64,000 nucleotides of DNA from Quercus robur (Eukaryota; Streptophyta; Magnoliopsida; Fagales; Fagaceae). Within the stretch, counting starts at the first letter, position 1; each line of letters opens with the position of its first letter. Under the pieces are notes generated by a model, which saw only the letters and a list, made by a program, of their open reading frames with translations, searched no databases and had not been told where the DNA came from. Position numbers and translations under genes: made by a program. The stretch spans positions 55,344,290 to 55,408,289 of the forward strand of contig NC_065541.1 of NCBI RefSeq assembly GCF_932294415.1, written 5' to 3'. This document shows positions 14,205 through 27,060 of the stretch, in pieces.

Positions 14205-17200
14205 ATGTGTGCATCTTTGATGACCTCCAGCTGCATTAAACTTCTACGCTATTGCCCTGTATTCCTGCCACCTGTCCCCAAAACTCTACTACTGCTCACC
14301 AGGTCCAGGAGTCCTCGTACCCTCCTCCTAGGTTGTTTCACGGAGAAGAACAGCAACACAATCTCACCTTCCAATACCTCTCCTTTCGCTTCTTTTGCTC
14401 ATTCCAGTACAAGGTCAGATTCCCTCTCTCTCCTCTGTTTGGTTTCCGAGAAAAAAAAAATAACTGCGAAGGAAAAGAAACTTGTACTGCCATTGTTTCT
14501 ATTGGTTCAATTAGCTAAAAGCTAAAACCCCATTCACAAATTTTGTCTACTTTGTTATTATTTTTGTTTTGCTTTGTGAAAACATTGAAATTGAATTTGC
14601 TTACAATGTTGTTTCTTCTTATTATGGGCAGTGGTGGTAGAGGAAGAGGAATGGAGAAGAGAAACGATAGAGAGAGATCAAGAGGTCGTGGTGGTGGTGG
14701 TGGCTCTGGTAAAGATAAGATTGATGCACTTGGTAGGCTATTGTAAGCACTACTAGACCCTGTTCTTGTAAAACTTGTACTCAATTTTTTTTTTCTTTTC
14801 AATTGTATGTTCTTGTTTACTCTTAAGATTGAAATCCGAACTCCTTAATGTCAGAGCCTTTTTCAACTACAACTTAACATATCAAAAATTTCATTACATG
14901 TATTGTATGTGTGTGAAAAAAAATGGGAATTTTGATTTCAGGTGCTTGTGAGAGAGTTCCTGTATAGTTCACAATTAAATTTAAACACATAACTGGATTG
15001 CATGCAATTCTCCTTGGGGAAAATAATGTTGCTTGTGTTGTATTGGTCAATGAAGACAAGTGTTTGATTGTAATTGGGGAGCCTAATGTACTGAACCTAA
15101 GGAACTGTACTATGTATGTACTTTTTTAAAATCTTAACCACTGAATAAGTGGTTTAGATTTTTACTAATCATTAATATTTAAACAAGGTATTAATTGGCT
15201 TATTTTGATATCTATTTAAGTTAATGATGGTGTGACAAAATGTATGCCATTCTGGATAGGATTTTAAGAACTCTACTGTGGAGACATCCCAGAAATTCGG
15301 AGGAAAATTTTTTTCGTTTGTTTTTGATTCCCTTTTTGTAACTGTTCAGGACGCGTATTTTGCGCCATATGGCTACTGAGTTGAATTTGAATATGCGGAG
15401 CGATGGGTATGTGAAGGTTCAAGATTTGTTAAATCTGAATATGCAGACTTTTGCTAATATTCCGTTGAGATCACACACTATTGATGATATTAAGGAGGTA
15501 TGTTCTTCAATACCATTCTCATCTTCCTTCTTGTTGATTTCTGTTGAGCTCCTTGCTTCACTGTGGCTGCAGTAAAATGATATTACATAAGTGAATCCTT
15601 TCACCTACTGTGCAAAATGCTAATTTCTTGTTAACTAACATAAGAGATTACCAGTAATTAGTTCTGACTGTAATGGGACCATAGAGGAGGAATTTTTAGG
15701 GCAAGGTTTTAATTTGAAGTGCTATTTAAGTATAAATTTACCCAGAGCATATTTATAAAAGGATAATTAGTACAATCATTACTCAACAGCATGTTGCTTG
15801 GTCTGCAAGATTAATGTTAAATTGTTTTGAGTTTTAGGCAATTGTACAGCCGCTAAATCTTGCTTGATTATATATGAAATTTCTAAAGTGATTATATGGT
15901 GATTATGCATAGTATGCACACAGTACAAATATTAAATGATATATACTTCCTCATCACTTATGTCTTATTGACTCTTACGTAGACATTGCTTGAACACAAT
16001 GGTTACATGGTCAAGTGCTGTTAAGATCAACATATTTGAAACCAATACCTTACTGCTAAACATAGTAGCCATTGTGCTGGCTAGTGTTATAGTACACACT
16101 AAATTTATGTTGTCGTGTTCTTGTGATGTGCCCAGCTTATGGAGCCAACCAATGATGTTGATAAATGTGTTGTGCTTATGATATTTCCTGCACAATGTGC
16201 AAATTAACTACATTCTCCCAAATTTGTTATGTTGTGTTGTCATTACCATTGTGTTTTGCATAATTTTTTGCAAAAGACACTTTAAGTTCTATAGTGCATT
16301 ATGCAGGCTGTCAGAAGGGATAATAAACAGCGTTTCAGCCTCTTGGAAGAAAATGGTGAGCTTTTGATACGTGCTAACCAAGGCCACACATTAACGGTAA
16401 AACATCTTCTTTAATTTTTTTTTTTACACTAGAAAGTGTTTATTTTTGGATACAAGTTGACATCCTATGCTTGAACCCCTGTGTCCAATTGAAATATAAC
16501 CTGTAATCAGTCCTTTTGAAGTTAAATGATTCTCAACGACATGGGTTTCTTATACTCATATGCACTTTGGCTCAAGATATATGAATGCTTGAGCTTTTAA
16601 TTTGCAAATCCAAGGCTAGATCCTTTTTTCTCCAATCATTGACTCTTAAATTCAATTCTTTGTGCCTATTTCAGAGATTGCTCGTCTATCATTTTATTAT
16701 CTAATTCTATGATTATGTGACTATAACTAATAAGATTTTTCAAATTTCATGATACTGATACTGTTAATTGCTTTTGTTTCTACCATGAGTGTTGTTAGTG
16801 CCCTTTGTTTTCACTTTATAATAATTCTAACTTTGAATTCCCTGTGATGTTCTTTTCCCAATTCGGTTATGATATACACTATTTGAATTAGTATATTGAC
16901 TTTTGACTAACAATATTATTGAATGTTTTATGCTTAATTTGCAGACAGTTGAGTCTGAAAGCTTATTGAAACCAATCCTTTCCCCTGAAGAAGTTCCAGG
17001 TTGATATGTGTTTTTATTTTTAAGTCATAAATTGTTTCTGTTCAAAAAGAAAATGAAAGTCGTAACTTTAACCTTTTTATATCATTTTCTCCCTTTTTGT
17101 TTGCTTCATTGCTCTTCTTTCCTGGTAATATGCAGTGTGCATACATGGAACCTATAGCAGAAATTTGGAATCAATTTTGAAGATTGGTCTAAAACGTATG

Positions 17201-18656
17201 AAAAGATTGCATGTTCACTTTTCTTGCGGCTTGCCAGCAGATGGGGAAGTAATAAGCGGTAATATTTCATTTATTATGCATGTGGAATTTTTTATGCATG
17301 GCTGTGCGGGGGGATGGGGTTGTGCAGGAGCTATCGTGATAATTAATAAAGGCTTGTGGTAATGTCTTCTACTTTCCAAGACCTGCTCTGTCTTGGTCAG
17401 ATAGATGGGTGGCATAACATTTTGGCTCCAAAGTGCTGATCAGAATGAAGTACTTATTACATGAAAAATATTTTAATTTTGACTTGTGCATATGGCTTAA
17501 TATAAAAGCACTAAGACCTGAAAAATTCACTTGGGTGACATAACACAATTTGGTCTGTGACTCACCCAAAATTATGTTAGAGTTTTAGACATTTGTTGGA
17601 GACTTACCAAGTAACTGATATCCTTTATCAAAATGAATTTGTGCATGTTTTAGAATATGTCCATTTTGCCTGCCCTTTGAGGTGTACCTCTTGGGGTGTT
17701 TGATCAAACTCAAGGTTACTTTTGTAACCATTATCGCATTGTGGATGTCATGGTTCCTTAGGCATACGTTACAACATTTATATTTACTTGTTTATTATAT
17801 GAATTTTCCTTTCAACAGTCTGTGGGAATCCTGCCCATGTATGCACACCAATGTATCTAACATGCTGTTCTTTGGGACCCTTTGGGATTAATGCTTTGTT
17901 CTACCGGGCTTCGAAATTGTTATGTAGCCATTATTTTGATCAGATACTAGAATAGCTCTTTTAGGGGTGGTTTTTCCTGTCATTGAGGAAAACAAAACTT
18001 CAAGATCTTGTTCTACTAGGTTTCTGGACTGTTTATGAAGCACTAATTACTACTCTGAACAGAAAGTGGTAGACTGTTTGATAAATAGTCACTACTGTTT
18101 GGTACTTTTTTTTTTGAACAGAAAATGGTAGTAGTAACTTATCAAATAAAAATGAAAACGTGCAGTGACTTTTTTATGAGATGACTTCTGCTGTTGTCAA
18201 CTACTTAAATGATCTTGAAGATATCTGTACATAGATCATTCTTCTGATAAAATTTTATTTCAGCCAACTTCTTACATTTTGCTTGATTTGCTATTTTCCA
18301 GGTATGAGACGGGATGTCAATACTTTGATCTTTCTTGATGTCAGAAAAGCCTTGGAAGGTAAGTTTGAAGAACATATTGTCAAGCTCTAAGTGTTACAGA
18401 TACAGATTATTCATTTTCTATCCAAGTATTCAATAGATTTGCCATGACATTCCTTGAAAGAAAAGCTCTCTTCTTTCTAATATATATTTTGTTCTTTACA
18501 ATTTTGATTACAGAAGGAATGAAGCTTTACATTTCAGAAAACAAGGTAATCTTAACTGAAGGTTTTGATGGTGTTGTGCCGGTCAAGTACTTTGAAAAGA
18601 TAGAATCCTGGCCTGATAGGAAATCAATACCTTTTGAACATGGATCAAATGAGTAG
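14205..18656 (+). CDS. TPT1: tRNA 2'-phosphotransferase (Tpt1/KptA family), eight exons
   Basis: Removes the 2'-phosphate left at the splice junction of tRNAs, transferring it to NAD+. Proposed exons: 14205-14413, 14632-14742, 15350-15497, 16307-16396, 16945-16999, 17136-17258, 18302-18358, 18514-18656. All are GT-AG with matching phases, giving 311 residues. The family core starts near residue 101 (DALGRLLTRILRHMATEL). Arg112-His113 (LRH), Arg178 (LLIRANQGH) and Arg249 (GMRRD) correspond to the four catalytic residues known from yeast Tpt1. HGT is at 208-210 and the end is FEKIESWPDRKSIPF. The core exons are secure. Exon 1 is inferred: it supplies a Ser/Arg/Leu-rich, acid-poor extension resembling an organelle-targeting peptide. 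A shorter protein could start at 14624 or 14651 with the Gly/Arg-rich segment (235 residues from 14651). Confidence 0.93.
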
Positions 18657-20200
18657 TCCTTTTTGGTCAAATATTTCTATTTTCCCTTTCTATAAAGCCT
18701 ACAGCTACATGTAACACCTCAGCTATTCTTTTTTCATTAACACACCTTGTCAATGATCATTATTTAACTCTGCTTTTCTTACTTCATTAACAGCCTTGAT
18801 GTATTAAATATTCTATATTTGATTGACACATTGTAGAATTTCTTAGCTTTATTTGATAAAGAGTATACAACTATACATGAAGAATGGGAGGCAAAATACA
18901 CTACTATTGTTGGAACTAATATTCAGCAGCCATCACCAAATTTGAGCATTGTTTGGACCGTTACCTTAATAGAGAGTACAGTTTGGAGTCGGGTTTTATG
19001 TCGTTTCCATAACCTACATTTATTTATTTATTTATTTTTAATCTTTTTGATAACGTACATATAGAATTTGAACCCTAATGTTTTCGTTAAAAACACCAAT
19101 AGGTGTCAATTAGTTAAACTACAAGGCTATTGACCCATCAAACGAGTTTTTGCAACAAATGATGTTGTCTGCTTGTAATGTGTTAGGAACCAGCTATTAC
19201 GTATATAGACCAAGCATTGGATTTAGCTATAGAGTCGAGCCCAAGCAGAGGCTTGAGTTTTGATTGCTACCTCTTCAGAAGTTCGGTTCAAGACCCAATT
19301 CAATTTTTTCATTAGCTTGACGTCAGGGATTGAGCAAGGGAAAGCTGCTAGGCTAACAATCATTTCACCTAGTAAAATAATTTCCGAAACTTCCAAGAAT
19401 TATCTATAACACGTGGCTGGCATTATATTAATGTTTCCTAATTTTCTTTGTAAGTAATTCTTTTAATGAATTATTCTTCGGGGCAAACAAAACAAAGAAA
19501 TTACTATATTGACAAAGATTACGTTAGTGTGACACTTCCCTATTTTTTTGCAAGCTGAATAAAATTAAATCAAGGCTATCATGCTCTCCTAATGAACCTT
19601 ATATTAGGCTTTTCACAATATAACCCCACCACTATAAAAAATTAAAAGAAGCAAATGAAGTTTCTTAAATGTCTTTTTCAGTGAAACCGTTTGGTAGTGT
19701 TTTTTTTCAGGGATACTTGTGCTTAAAAAGCAATGATTTTATGATTTTCCAAATATCTAAAATTTCTCATATTTTTTAAGAGAAAAATCCCTCAAATTGC
19801 CTACAAATACTTTTTGGCATAACATTTTAGAGTGTGTTTCAATTAACTTTTTTTTTTTGGTTCAAAACAATAGATTACATACTAAGGGAAGTTAATGTGC
19901 TACACTCCATTATACCTAAGTTTACTTGAAACTATATATGCTGTATTGGTCAATAAAATTATGTGTCTATATTTAATTGATGTCTAGAGTCACAAAATTT
20001 TTTATAACTATCAAAATGACGAGTTGTAATTTGATAGATAAAATGATGACAATAATGACTATAAATAAAAATTAATAAAAATTTGTCAACTCAATTGTGT
20101 TAGAACTTTATGAAAAAACGTTATGATAGTAGCATTCCATGAATTTAACGGAAGCTGGTTCTCCCAAAAAAATAAAAACGAAGAAGGTAATGAACTGGAC
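18657..20200. other. Intergenic stretch between TPT1 and the glycosyltransferase gene
   Basis: It contains the TPT1 3' flank and AT-rich DNA. I find no exon, RNA gene or clear transposon end. Confidence 0.5.
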
Positions 20201-21104
20201 AGGCCCATAACAACAGAGAGACCAACATGGTTAAAACTACCGAAACGAAGCAGCAGAAATCGGCAAAGTTTTTCCTCTGAGAGCACCATCCATCGCTTCT
20301 TCTTCTTCACCGCTGCATCAAGATTCGCAAATTGGTCTCTCTCTCTCTGTAAGTCTTTTTCTTTCTCTGTCTCATTCATTTCCCATCTTATTAATTCACT
20401 GTTCACTTTATAAGTAATGCTTTGCATTTCTCAAGTTTGTAGCAATTGAGCTTGGTAAATCTCTCTCATTGCTCTGAATGTGATTTTTATTAGTAATCTC
20501 TCCCTTTTAATTTAATCACACACAACCCACCAAAATCTCATACCCAGAAGTTATTTCTTATCTATATGCTAAACAAAACTTAATGGCAACAAAAAAAAAA
20601 GCTTCTTTTAACTTGAATTCACAAACCCAATTCACAAACACGCATCTGGAAAACGTAGAAATAGAATTGTTTTGTATAGATGCAGTGATGGGCTAGTGTT
20701 TTAGTTTGTTGGTCCTTAATGGTAGCTGTTAAATTGAAAAGGGAATGAATTGGTAGTGTCTTTGTGAGGAGGGGATGATAAAACTGAGTGCTTATAGAGA
20801 TGTAAGAAAAAATCCTTTTACAAGTTGGTAGAAAATTTTCATGACATCTTTATTAAAGTGCACCAACGCTATTGCAACTTAGCAAATTGCGCATCTTTGA
20901 AATTGTTGCTGTTGACCCTCAATGAGGCTTTAGTGTGAACATCCTATTAAACATTTGCCCATTTGAATTTGCAGCCTAGCAAAGCACAACATCATTGTTG
21001 CGGCGAGCAAAGACACTTTATTATTATGTTGTGTGCTTTTGTTTTGGCCTGGACAATGATCTCTTAGTCAGCGCTCAGCGGGTCTTCAGACAGATTGGTT
21101 AACC

Positions 21105-24100
21105 ATGAGAATGTGCAGTGGATGGCGTCGTTTTCTCTTCTGTCTTCCTCTCATTTTCTTCCTCCCTCTTCTGCTCTCTGGTGATTCTCTCTCACTATAT
21201 GTATATTATTGTGGTTTTTATATTAACATAAGCTTAAGAGTGAGCTTTTTTTGGTTGCATATTTCAGTTTTGGAATTGCATCAAAACTCAACTTTGGGAT
21301 ATCCGCCGAAGAAACAGAGCAAGAAATCTGATCATCTGGTTCTTGGGCCTGCTGCTGGACAAGGCTTGCCCAATCGTTTGCAATGTGAAGGTTCTTGCAG
21401 TCCCTTTCCTATAATATGGCAGTTTTGAGTTCTAAAGGGTTGCATTTTGTTGATCAAAGAACTTGGATTTGTAAAACGGTTGGTAAAATGGTTTTGTAGT
21501 AAATTATAATTAGTTTTTCCTTTACCTTTTGAACTATAATTTTTTGGCATGTGCTGTTTAATTAGTTCTTCAATCAACTAGTTGGTGATCTTTCTACTCA
21601 GTATTACATGGTCTTCATACCCCAGGACTCCTTTCAGATATACAAAAAACTGCTGGGACTTTGATTTGGTTTGTTGTAGATTTAACTGAGATTTAATCAT
21701 TAGCTGTTCAGTCTTACCTGTTAATTTGTTTTGGACATGCACACAACACTATGGGGTCATTTCAATGTTAATACTTAATATTCCTCTTTACAGGAAATTA
21801 TGACTTATGGACACTTCTAAAAGTAATGTAATGTATACATCTACTTTCTTATAAAAATTGTAACATTCCTCTCTCTGTGGTCAAATGATTTTGTATTATT
21901 TCTTACCATTAGAAAATTTTGCATTCAATCCCCATATATAGGTTATTTGCTGTGTCTTATGTGTGTTTCTTGTTTTATATATGCTGCAGGCATCAAAGCT
22001 CTCAACCAGACCCATTTTTCAACATCCTCCCACACATCTAGAAGCAGAGAAAATATTGCTTTTGTCACTGTTTTTACCATTTATAATTCCTCCATAAATG
22101 TAAATGTAAATGATAGATCATCAAACTTGGTTAATGTTGGAAATGCTTCATATAGTAAGGTGGAGAGATCGATGGCCATATTGAACATTTTCATTAACTT
22201 CATTCAGGTAATTTCTTAGTAAAGCCTCAGCGATATCTTCTGACAAGCACATTTATTAAACACTTCCAAGAAGCCTTACTAAATTTATTTGAATCTTTAC
22301 TAGTCTAATTGTTTCCATTTTCTTCTTCTTCTTTTTTTTATTTTATTTTTATAGTTTTCTTATAACTGCAAAAGGTATAAAATATCTCTGAGTATGACAC
22401 TTTTCTGCTATCCATTTCTACCACAGATAACAATTCAGGTTTAGTGGACACACTGGCTCAATTTAGGTTTTGTTGTTAGCTTAGAGTAGAAGGTTATTAT
22501 TCCTCCAAAAAAATCTTGTATGTCTTCCCATCCCACCACCACCCCCCCCCCCCCCCCCTTTTTTCTCTCTTCCTGTTTTCTTTCTAGAATATGAATATGG
22601 AACAATTCTTATAAGGTGAAGAGAATGTCTAAGTGGATTTTCACAGGAAAGAGAATTTGGTCTGTGCTTCTGAATGCCAATGACATCTGTTTATTGCATG
22701 TTTACAGCCACTTGCTTTGCAATGTTTAAAACCGGGCTTGGATCCAAAGGTTTTTGTATGTATTGTATTTCAGGTGACAATGCCCCAGAGCAATGTTATT
22801 ATTCTTACCGACCCAGCATCTGACCTTCACATGCGCAGAAATAGGGTCACCATCCATCCAATTCAAGGTGAATATTCACGAGACAAGTTGATGCTTCAAA
22901 GAATCAGGTCTTACATTGTAAGAGCACATTGCATTTACATTAGGTTGAACATTTTTGTTGATGGTCAATTGCTATGCTTCTTGAGCAACACTCCATAGTT
23001 AATAAACTCTGAACTTTTTATGGTTTCCTGTGATTGACTGGTATATATGTTCTAGATGTCTATCCATGGCTATGATTATTTCATGATTCCAATGAATTTT
23101 TCCCTTTGTCTCAATTTTATAGAGAGCAAGTTGTTAGTCAAATTTTTTCCTTCTCTCATTTTCAGAAGGGTAGGGAGTGTGCTGGTCGCTGAGTCCATGT
23201 CTGCATCATAATCTCATTTCATTATTTACATCTTTAAAGAAAAACTTGGTTATATACAACAATGTAAAATCACAAGAAATTACTGTATTTCTTTTTCCTT
23301 TTCTGTAAACAATATTGTGCCCTGTGATTTTTCATGTTCTATGAATTTCTGTAATTCAGGCTTTTCTAGACACAAGGCTTGAGGAGCTTTCTCATAGGGA
23401 GGGGCATATTACTCATTACATCTTCACTGACTCAGACATATCAGTGGTTGATGATCTAGGACAGATTTTTCAGGAGTATCCAAATTTTCATCTGGCTCTC
23501 ACCTTTCGGAACAACAAAGAGCAACCTTTGAATTCAGGATTCATTGCAGTGAGGGGTACCTCTGATGGGCTTTTAAGGTGAATTAATTGCAATGTCTTTG
23601 TGTTCTTGTATGCTCAATTTGGTTGCAACTAAATGGGGAATAAAATATAAATAGGAAGCTCAAATCTGGACATCTTAAAACTGTCTGAGTCTGCTTCATG
23701 TATCTTGTTCTGTCATTCTACTCTAATTAAAAAATAAAATAAAATATTTTTTAGTTAGGATCATATGGATGAGAAGACAGAGGGAAAGAAAAAGGTGCGG
23801 GGCTTGCATAGAGAGGGTTCAATTTAATTTCTGTTAGAGGATAAAATATCTACCTCTTTAATAGTGGAGAGGGTAGATCAACAACTCCCATACCTCTGTT
23901 TTTGCACCTTGCACCATGTCTAGTAGTAGCCACATGTGGGAGGTCAACCTTTTGCATCTCACCTATGGCACCTGCACATGTCTTTCTACATCAACACCAG
24001 CAACATCTTCAATTTGATACCATTGATGATAGTTTGTGCTTGAAAAAAGTTGTTGTTTTTTTCCCTCCAGTGAAAAAAACTACTGAAAATGTGGTTGATC

Positions 24101-24718
24101 TCCTTCCCCCTCAATTCCATTTCTGTTGTTTTCCTCACATTGTCTTGGCAACACCAAAGGAAATTAATTTATGAACTTGGATGCAGGGCAAAGGCTTTCT
24201 TACAAGAAGTACTGAAAGTTTACAGTTTAAAGTACATGCGTGCTTCCCGAATGCTTGGAGATCAGTTAGCTCTTGCCTGGGTTGTAAAGTCAGATCCTTC
24301 TTTTGACACGAGGAAATTTACCAAACCACAAGCTTTTGTAGAAAAAATTGGTGGTGCCTCAGTACTATTTTTACCATGTGCTATATACAATTGGACGCCT
24401 CCAGAAGGTGCAGGTCAATTTCATGGAATGCCCTTAGATGTTAAGGTATATTGTTAACATAATAACCTATGATTTTGCCACCAGCTGAATGTAGGAGTGG
24501 GCTTTGATTATGGTCTTGCAAGGCAATAGATATGCTGAAGCTTTTAAACATAATTTTATCTCAGATCTGGCTTTATGTTCTGGATACAGGTTGTTCATTT
24601 CAAAGGATCAAGGAAACGCCTAATGCTTGAGTCTTGGAACTTCTTCAGTTCCTCTGCTAACATATCAGATATGTTGTGCCTAATATTAAGTAGTGGGAGA
24701 ACGAAGTATGATTTTTGA
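21105..24718 (+). CDS. Putative type II membrane glycosyltransferase, seven coding exons
   Basis: Exons: 21105-21180, 21268-21390, 21990-22207, 22774-22917, 23360-23577, 24187-24445, 24590-24718. All are GT-AG and in phase, giving 388 residues. Residues 10-25 (FLFCLPLIFFLPLLLS after WRR) form a signal anchor, as in Golgi type II enzymes. A Ser/Asn-rich stem follows with several N-glycosylation sequons. The catalytic part has ILTDPAS near 150, a DxD-type motif (FTDSDIS, DSD at 211-213), LNSGFIAVRG, LGDQLALAWVV, LPCAIYNWTPP and a C-terminal VVHFKGSRK. These fit nucleotide-diphospho-sugar transferase-like proteins; donor and acceptor are unknown. A 5' UTR exon probably ends at 20348 (donor GTAAGT) and rejoins at 20975. 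Another in-frame ATG lies two codons downstream. The gene looks intact, and I believe it is a single-copy plant gene usually annotated as unknown. Confidence 0.8.
22542..22558. repeat. Poly-C tract in intron 3 of the glycosyltransferase gene
   Basis: Seventeen consecutive C residues after CCACCACCA, followed by T6. Confidence 0.9.
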
Positions 24719-24938
24719 ATTATGTCATTATTTTATTTAACGGAACAACCAATTTCATGCAAGTTAGGAACTGAGCTGCCTTTTCCATCCTTGACTAGAT
24801 TGAGTTCTGCCGGCGATGTATAGAATTTTAAAGATATGGGAATTAAAAATTATTTATGTTGATTTCCTGTACCCAGCTTAGGAAATTATAAATTGCAATA
24901 GCTTCAATTCTTAGCTTGTAATATTCTTTTTACTGTAG

Positions 24939-24964
24939 CTCTCTCTCTCTCTCTCTCTCTCTCT
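24939..24964. repeat. (CT)n microsatellite
   Basis: Thirteen CT units, about 220 bp after the glycosyltransferase stop codon. Confidence 0.95.
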
Positions 24965-26404
24965 AAGGTTCTACATTTTCTTTGCCTCTCCCTGCCAACC
25001 GTACCAAATGGAGTGTGAACATGATATTGGTTTAAGGTAATAAGATTCTTTTCTCTGACATCTATCATGTGATTCTTTATGGCAGCAGCTCTATCTGGGG
25101 CATGATTTAGCATATAAATTACACTACTGGTTTAAACGAAGCAGGTTTAATTATTAGTAAAGCATTTTTTTTCGGAATTGTAACCACTTGAATTGTGGTT
25201 TATCCAGTTTCTCAAAAAAAAAAAAAGAATTGTGGTTTATCCAAGTAACATTTTTCACCTTTTTTTAATGGAAAAAAAAAAGGGTATGAGGGCCAACCAA
25301 CATGACTCCTACATGGCATTACCATAGTAGTATTCTCCTTGTTGGGTTCAAGCTTGAATTAGCATTTTACACTTTTTAAGGCATGTCTATTGGAACAATA
25401 ATAAATACTTTCTAAACAGTTTGCATGGTCAAAAAGGCCTGATCTGTCTCTGTCTGCATATATGCCATAACTAGTTTAGGTTGTGAACTCAAGTTTCCAT
25501 AGAACACTGATTCCATGTCTTTTAAGGTTCTATACTTCTATTACAAGGAAAAAGCAAAAACAAAAACTAGAGGTTATGAATTTGAATATTCTGCGATCTT
25601 CTATAAGATAATCCTACCTCTAAAAAGAGGGCATCTGCTAGTAAAAGATTTTAATATTGTCCTTGAGGACCATGATTATTAAGATCATCTCTCTAGATTT
25701 CTGCTTTGCTTGTGGAAGTAAAAGAGGCAAAGTTCACTGTTTAGTTAGCAAACGGGCCTGAAAACTGAAGTGTGGATCTGAAAATTAAAATTATGGGGAC
25801 CTTAACTGAAAATTAATAATCACTGTTGTTTTTATCAGTCCATCTTTATGTATTGATCTCACTTAAAAGGAGAATAAGCTTTCTTTTCTGCTTCTTTATC
25901 TCCGCATCTTAAAAGCAATTTGACTTCTAAAACATACTAAAAAGAAGCTATACTTCATTTGCTGAGCACGTTAGTAAATATTGAAACACCAATGACAAAA
26001 TTAAGGCTTAAGTTTAAGATACAAGCCGAGGTGGCAAATTTTTGGTAATTTCTTGGTGGGGCTTCTTGAGAAACACCCCCCCGACAAATATAAATGCTTT
26101 GCTTAATGATTACGTTGCTGAAAGCACATCTACGTGCACTCGTGACTTCGAGTCAAGCAAAGAAATGTGAACTTCTGAATAATGCTTTTCGTGTCAGTTA
26201 TCACTAGCCATTTGTTTTGACTTCCAAAGAAGGCTTCTGGGCAAATTCAAAATCTAATAATGTTCGTGTTCCTGAGGTACTTGTAGGCAAAATTAGACGT
26301 TGACATGAATTAGGTTCTCGTGGTCTAAAATGATCGGGCCACCTGGCCATCACAAAACTCAACCTCAGTTGAGATATACCAATTCAATGACCACATCATT
26401 TAAC

Positions 26405-26560
26405 AACACAATTTTTGACGAAGTAGTCGATGTGAGCTGCAAATAACCACACAATTTGACGAAGTAATCGAGCTAGATAACAATTTTTGATAAAGTAGTC
26501 TGTAAATATCCACACCATTTAACACAATTTGATGAAGTAGTCGAGCTAGATAATCACCTG
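26405..26560. repeat. Alternating A-B-A-B minisatellite, period about 72 bp
   Basis: Unit A has AATTTTTGAYRAAGTAGTC followed by TAAATA..CCACACC, near 26409 and 26481. Unit B has AATTTGAYGAAGTARTCGAG followed by CTAGATAA, near 26453 and 26525. A and B share the AAGTAGTC core, so the present array probably arose by duplication of a smaller unit and then of the pair. Confidence 0.7.
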
Positions 26561-26739
26561 CAAATTAACTTATACTTATCCATTACTTCACAGTTAACCA
26601 TCAGAAAATAGTTAAAACAATTTGATTCATTCATTCCCCGTTCGAATTACATAATGACTCCCGAATTAGAACAACTTGCAGAATGACTTTTAAGGAACCC
26701 CTTTGTTTCCGTCCAAGTGTTCGAACTAGGCACACATAT

Positions 26740-27060
26740 CACAACTGATTAGACACACTCCCCCTCATTAGAGCGGTGGGCAGATCTTTCGGACAGAGAT
26801 TTATCATTATAAAGCTTTTATGATTGAATTGTGGGGATCTCCTTATCGGAAACCCCTCCAAAAATAGGCGTATGCCGCTATTTGCGGCGTGCACACGGTA
26901 TTCTTTAGTAAAAGGCGAAAGAATAGTTCGCTTTGTGCTCACCGCGCGGCTGCGTGGTTTGAGAAGAGCACTTGCTTTCATTTTTATACTTGTTCTCATG
27001 CGAGGCATCTTTTGCTTCTTTCCTATGTGGGACTTTCCTCACAATACACAAACTTACTTA
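26740..27060. other. GC-richer patch of unknown origin
   Basis: This stretch is CpG-richer than its surroundings (CCGCGCGGCTGCG, TTTGCGGCGTGCAC). Both strands are open for 86-92 codons, but neither translation is recognisable. The flank CTATGTGGGACTTTCCTCAC resembles words common in plant LTRs. It may be an organelle DNA insert or a retroelement fragment; I cannot decide. Confidence 0.3.

Noticed and set aside
23902-24174. Extra exon in the glycosyltransferase gene
   Set aside because: It lies within intron 5; the flanking exons join in phase without it and the frame has no family motif.
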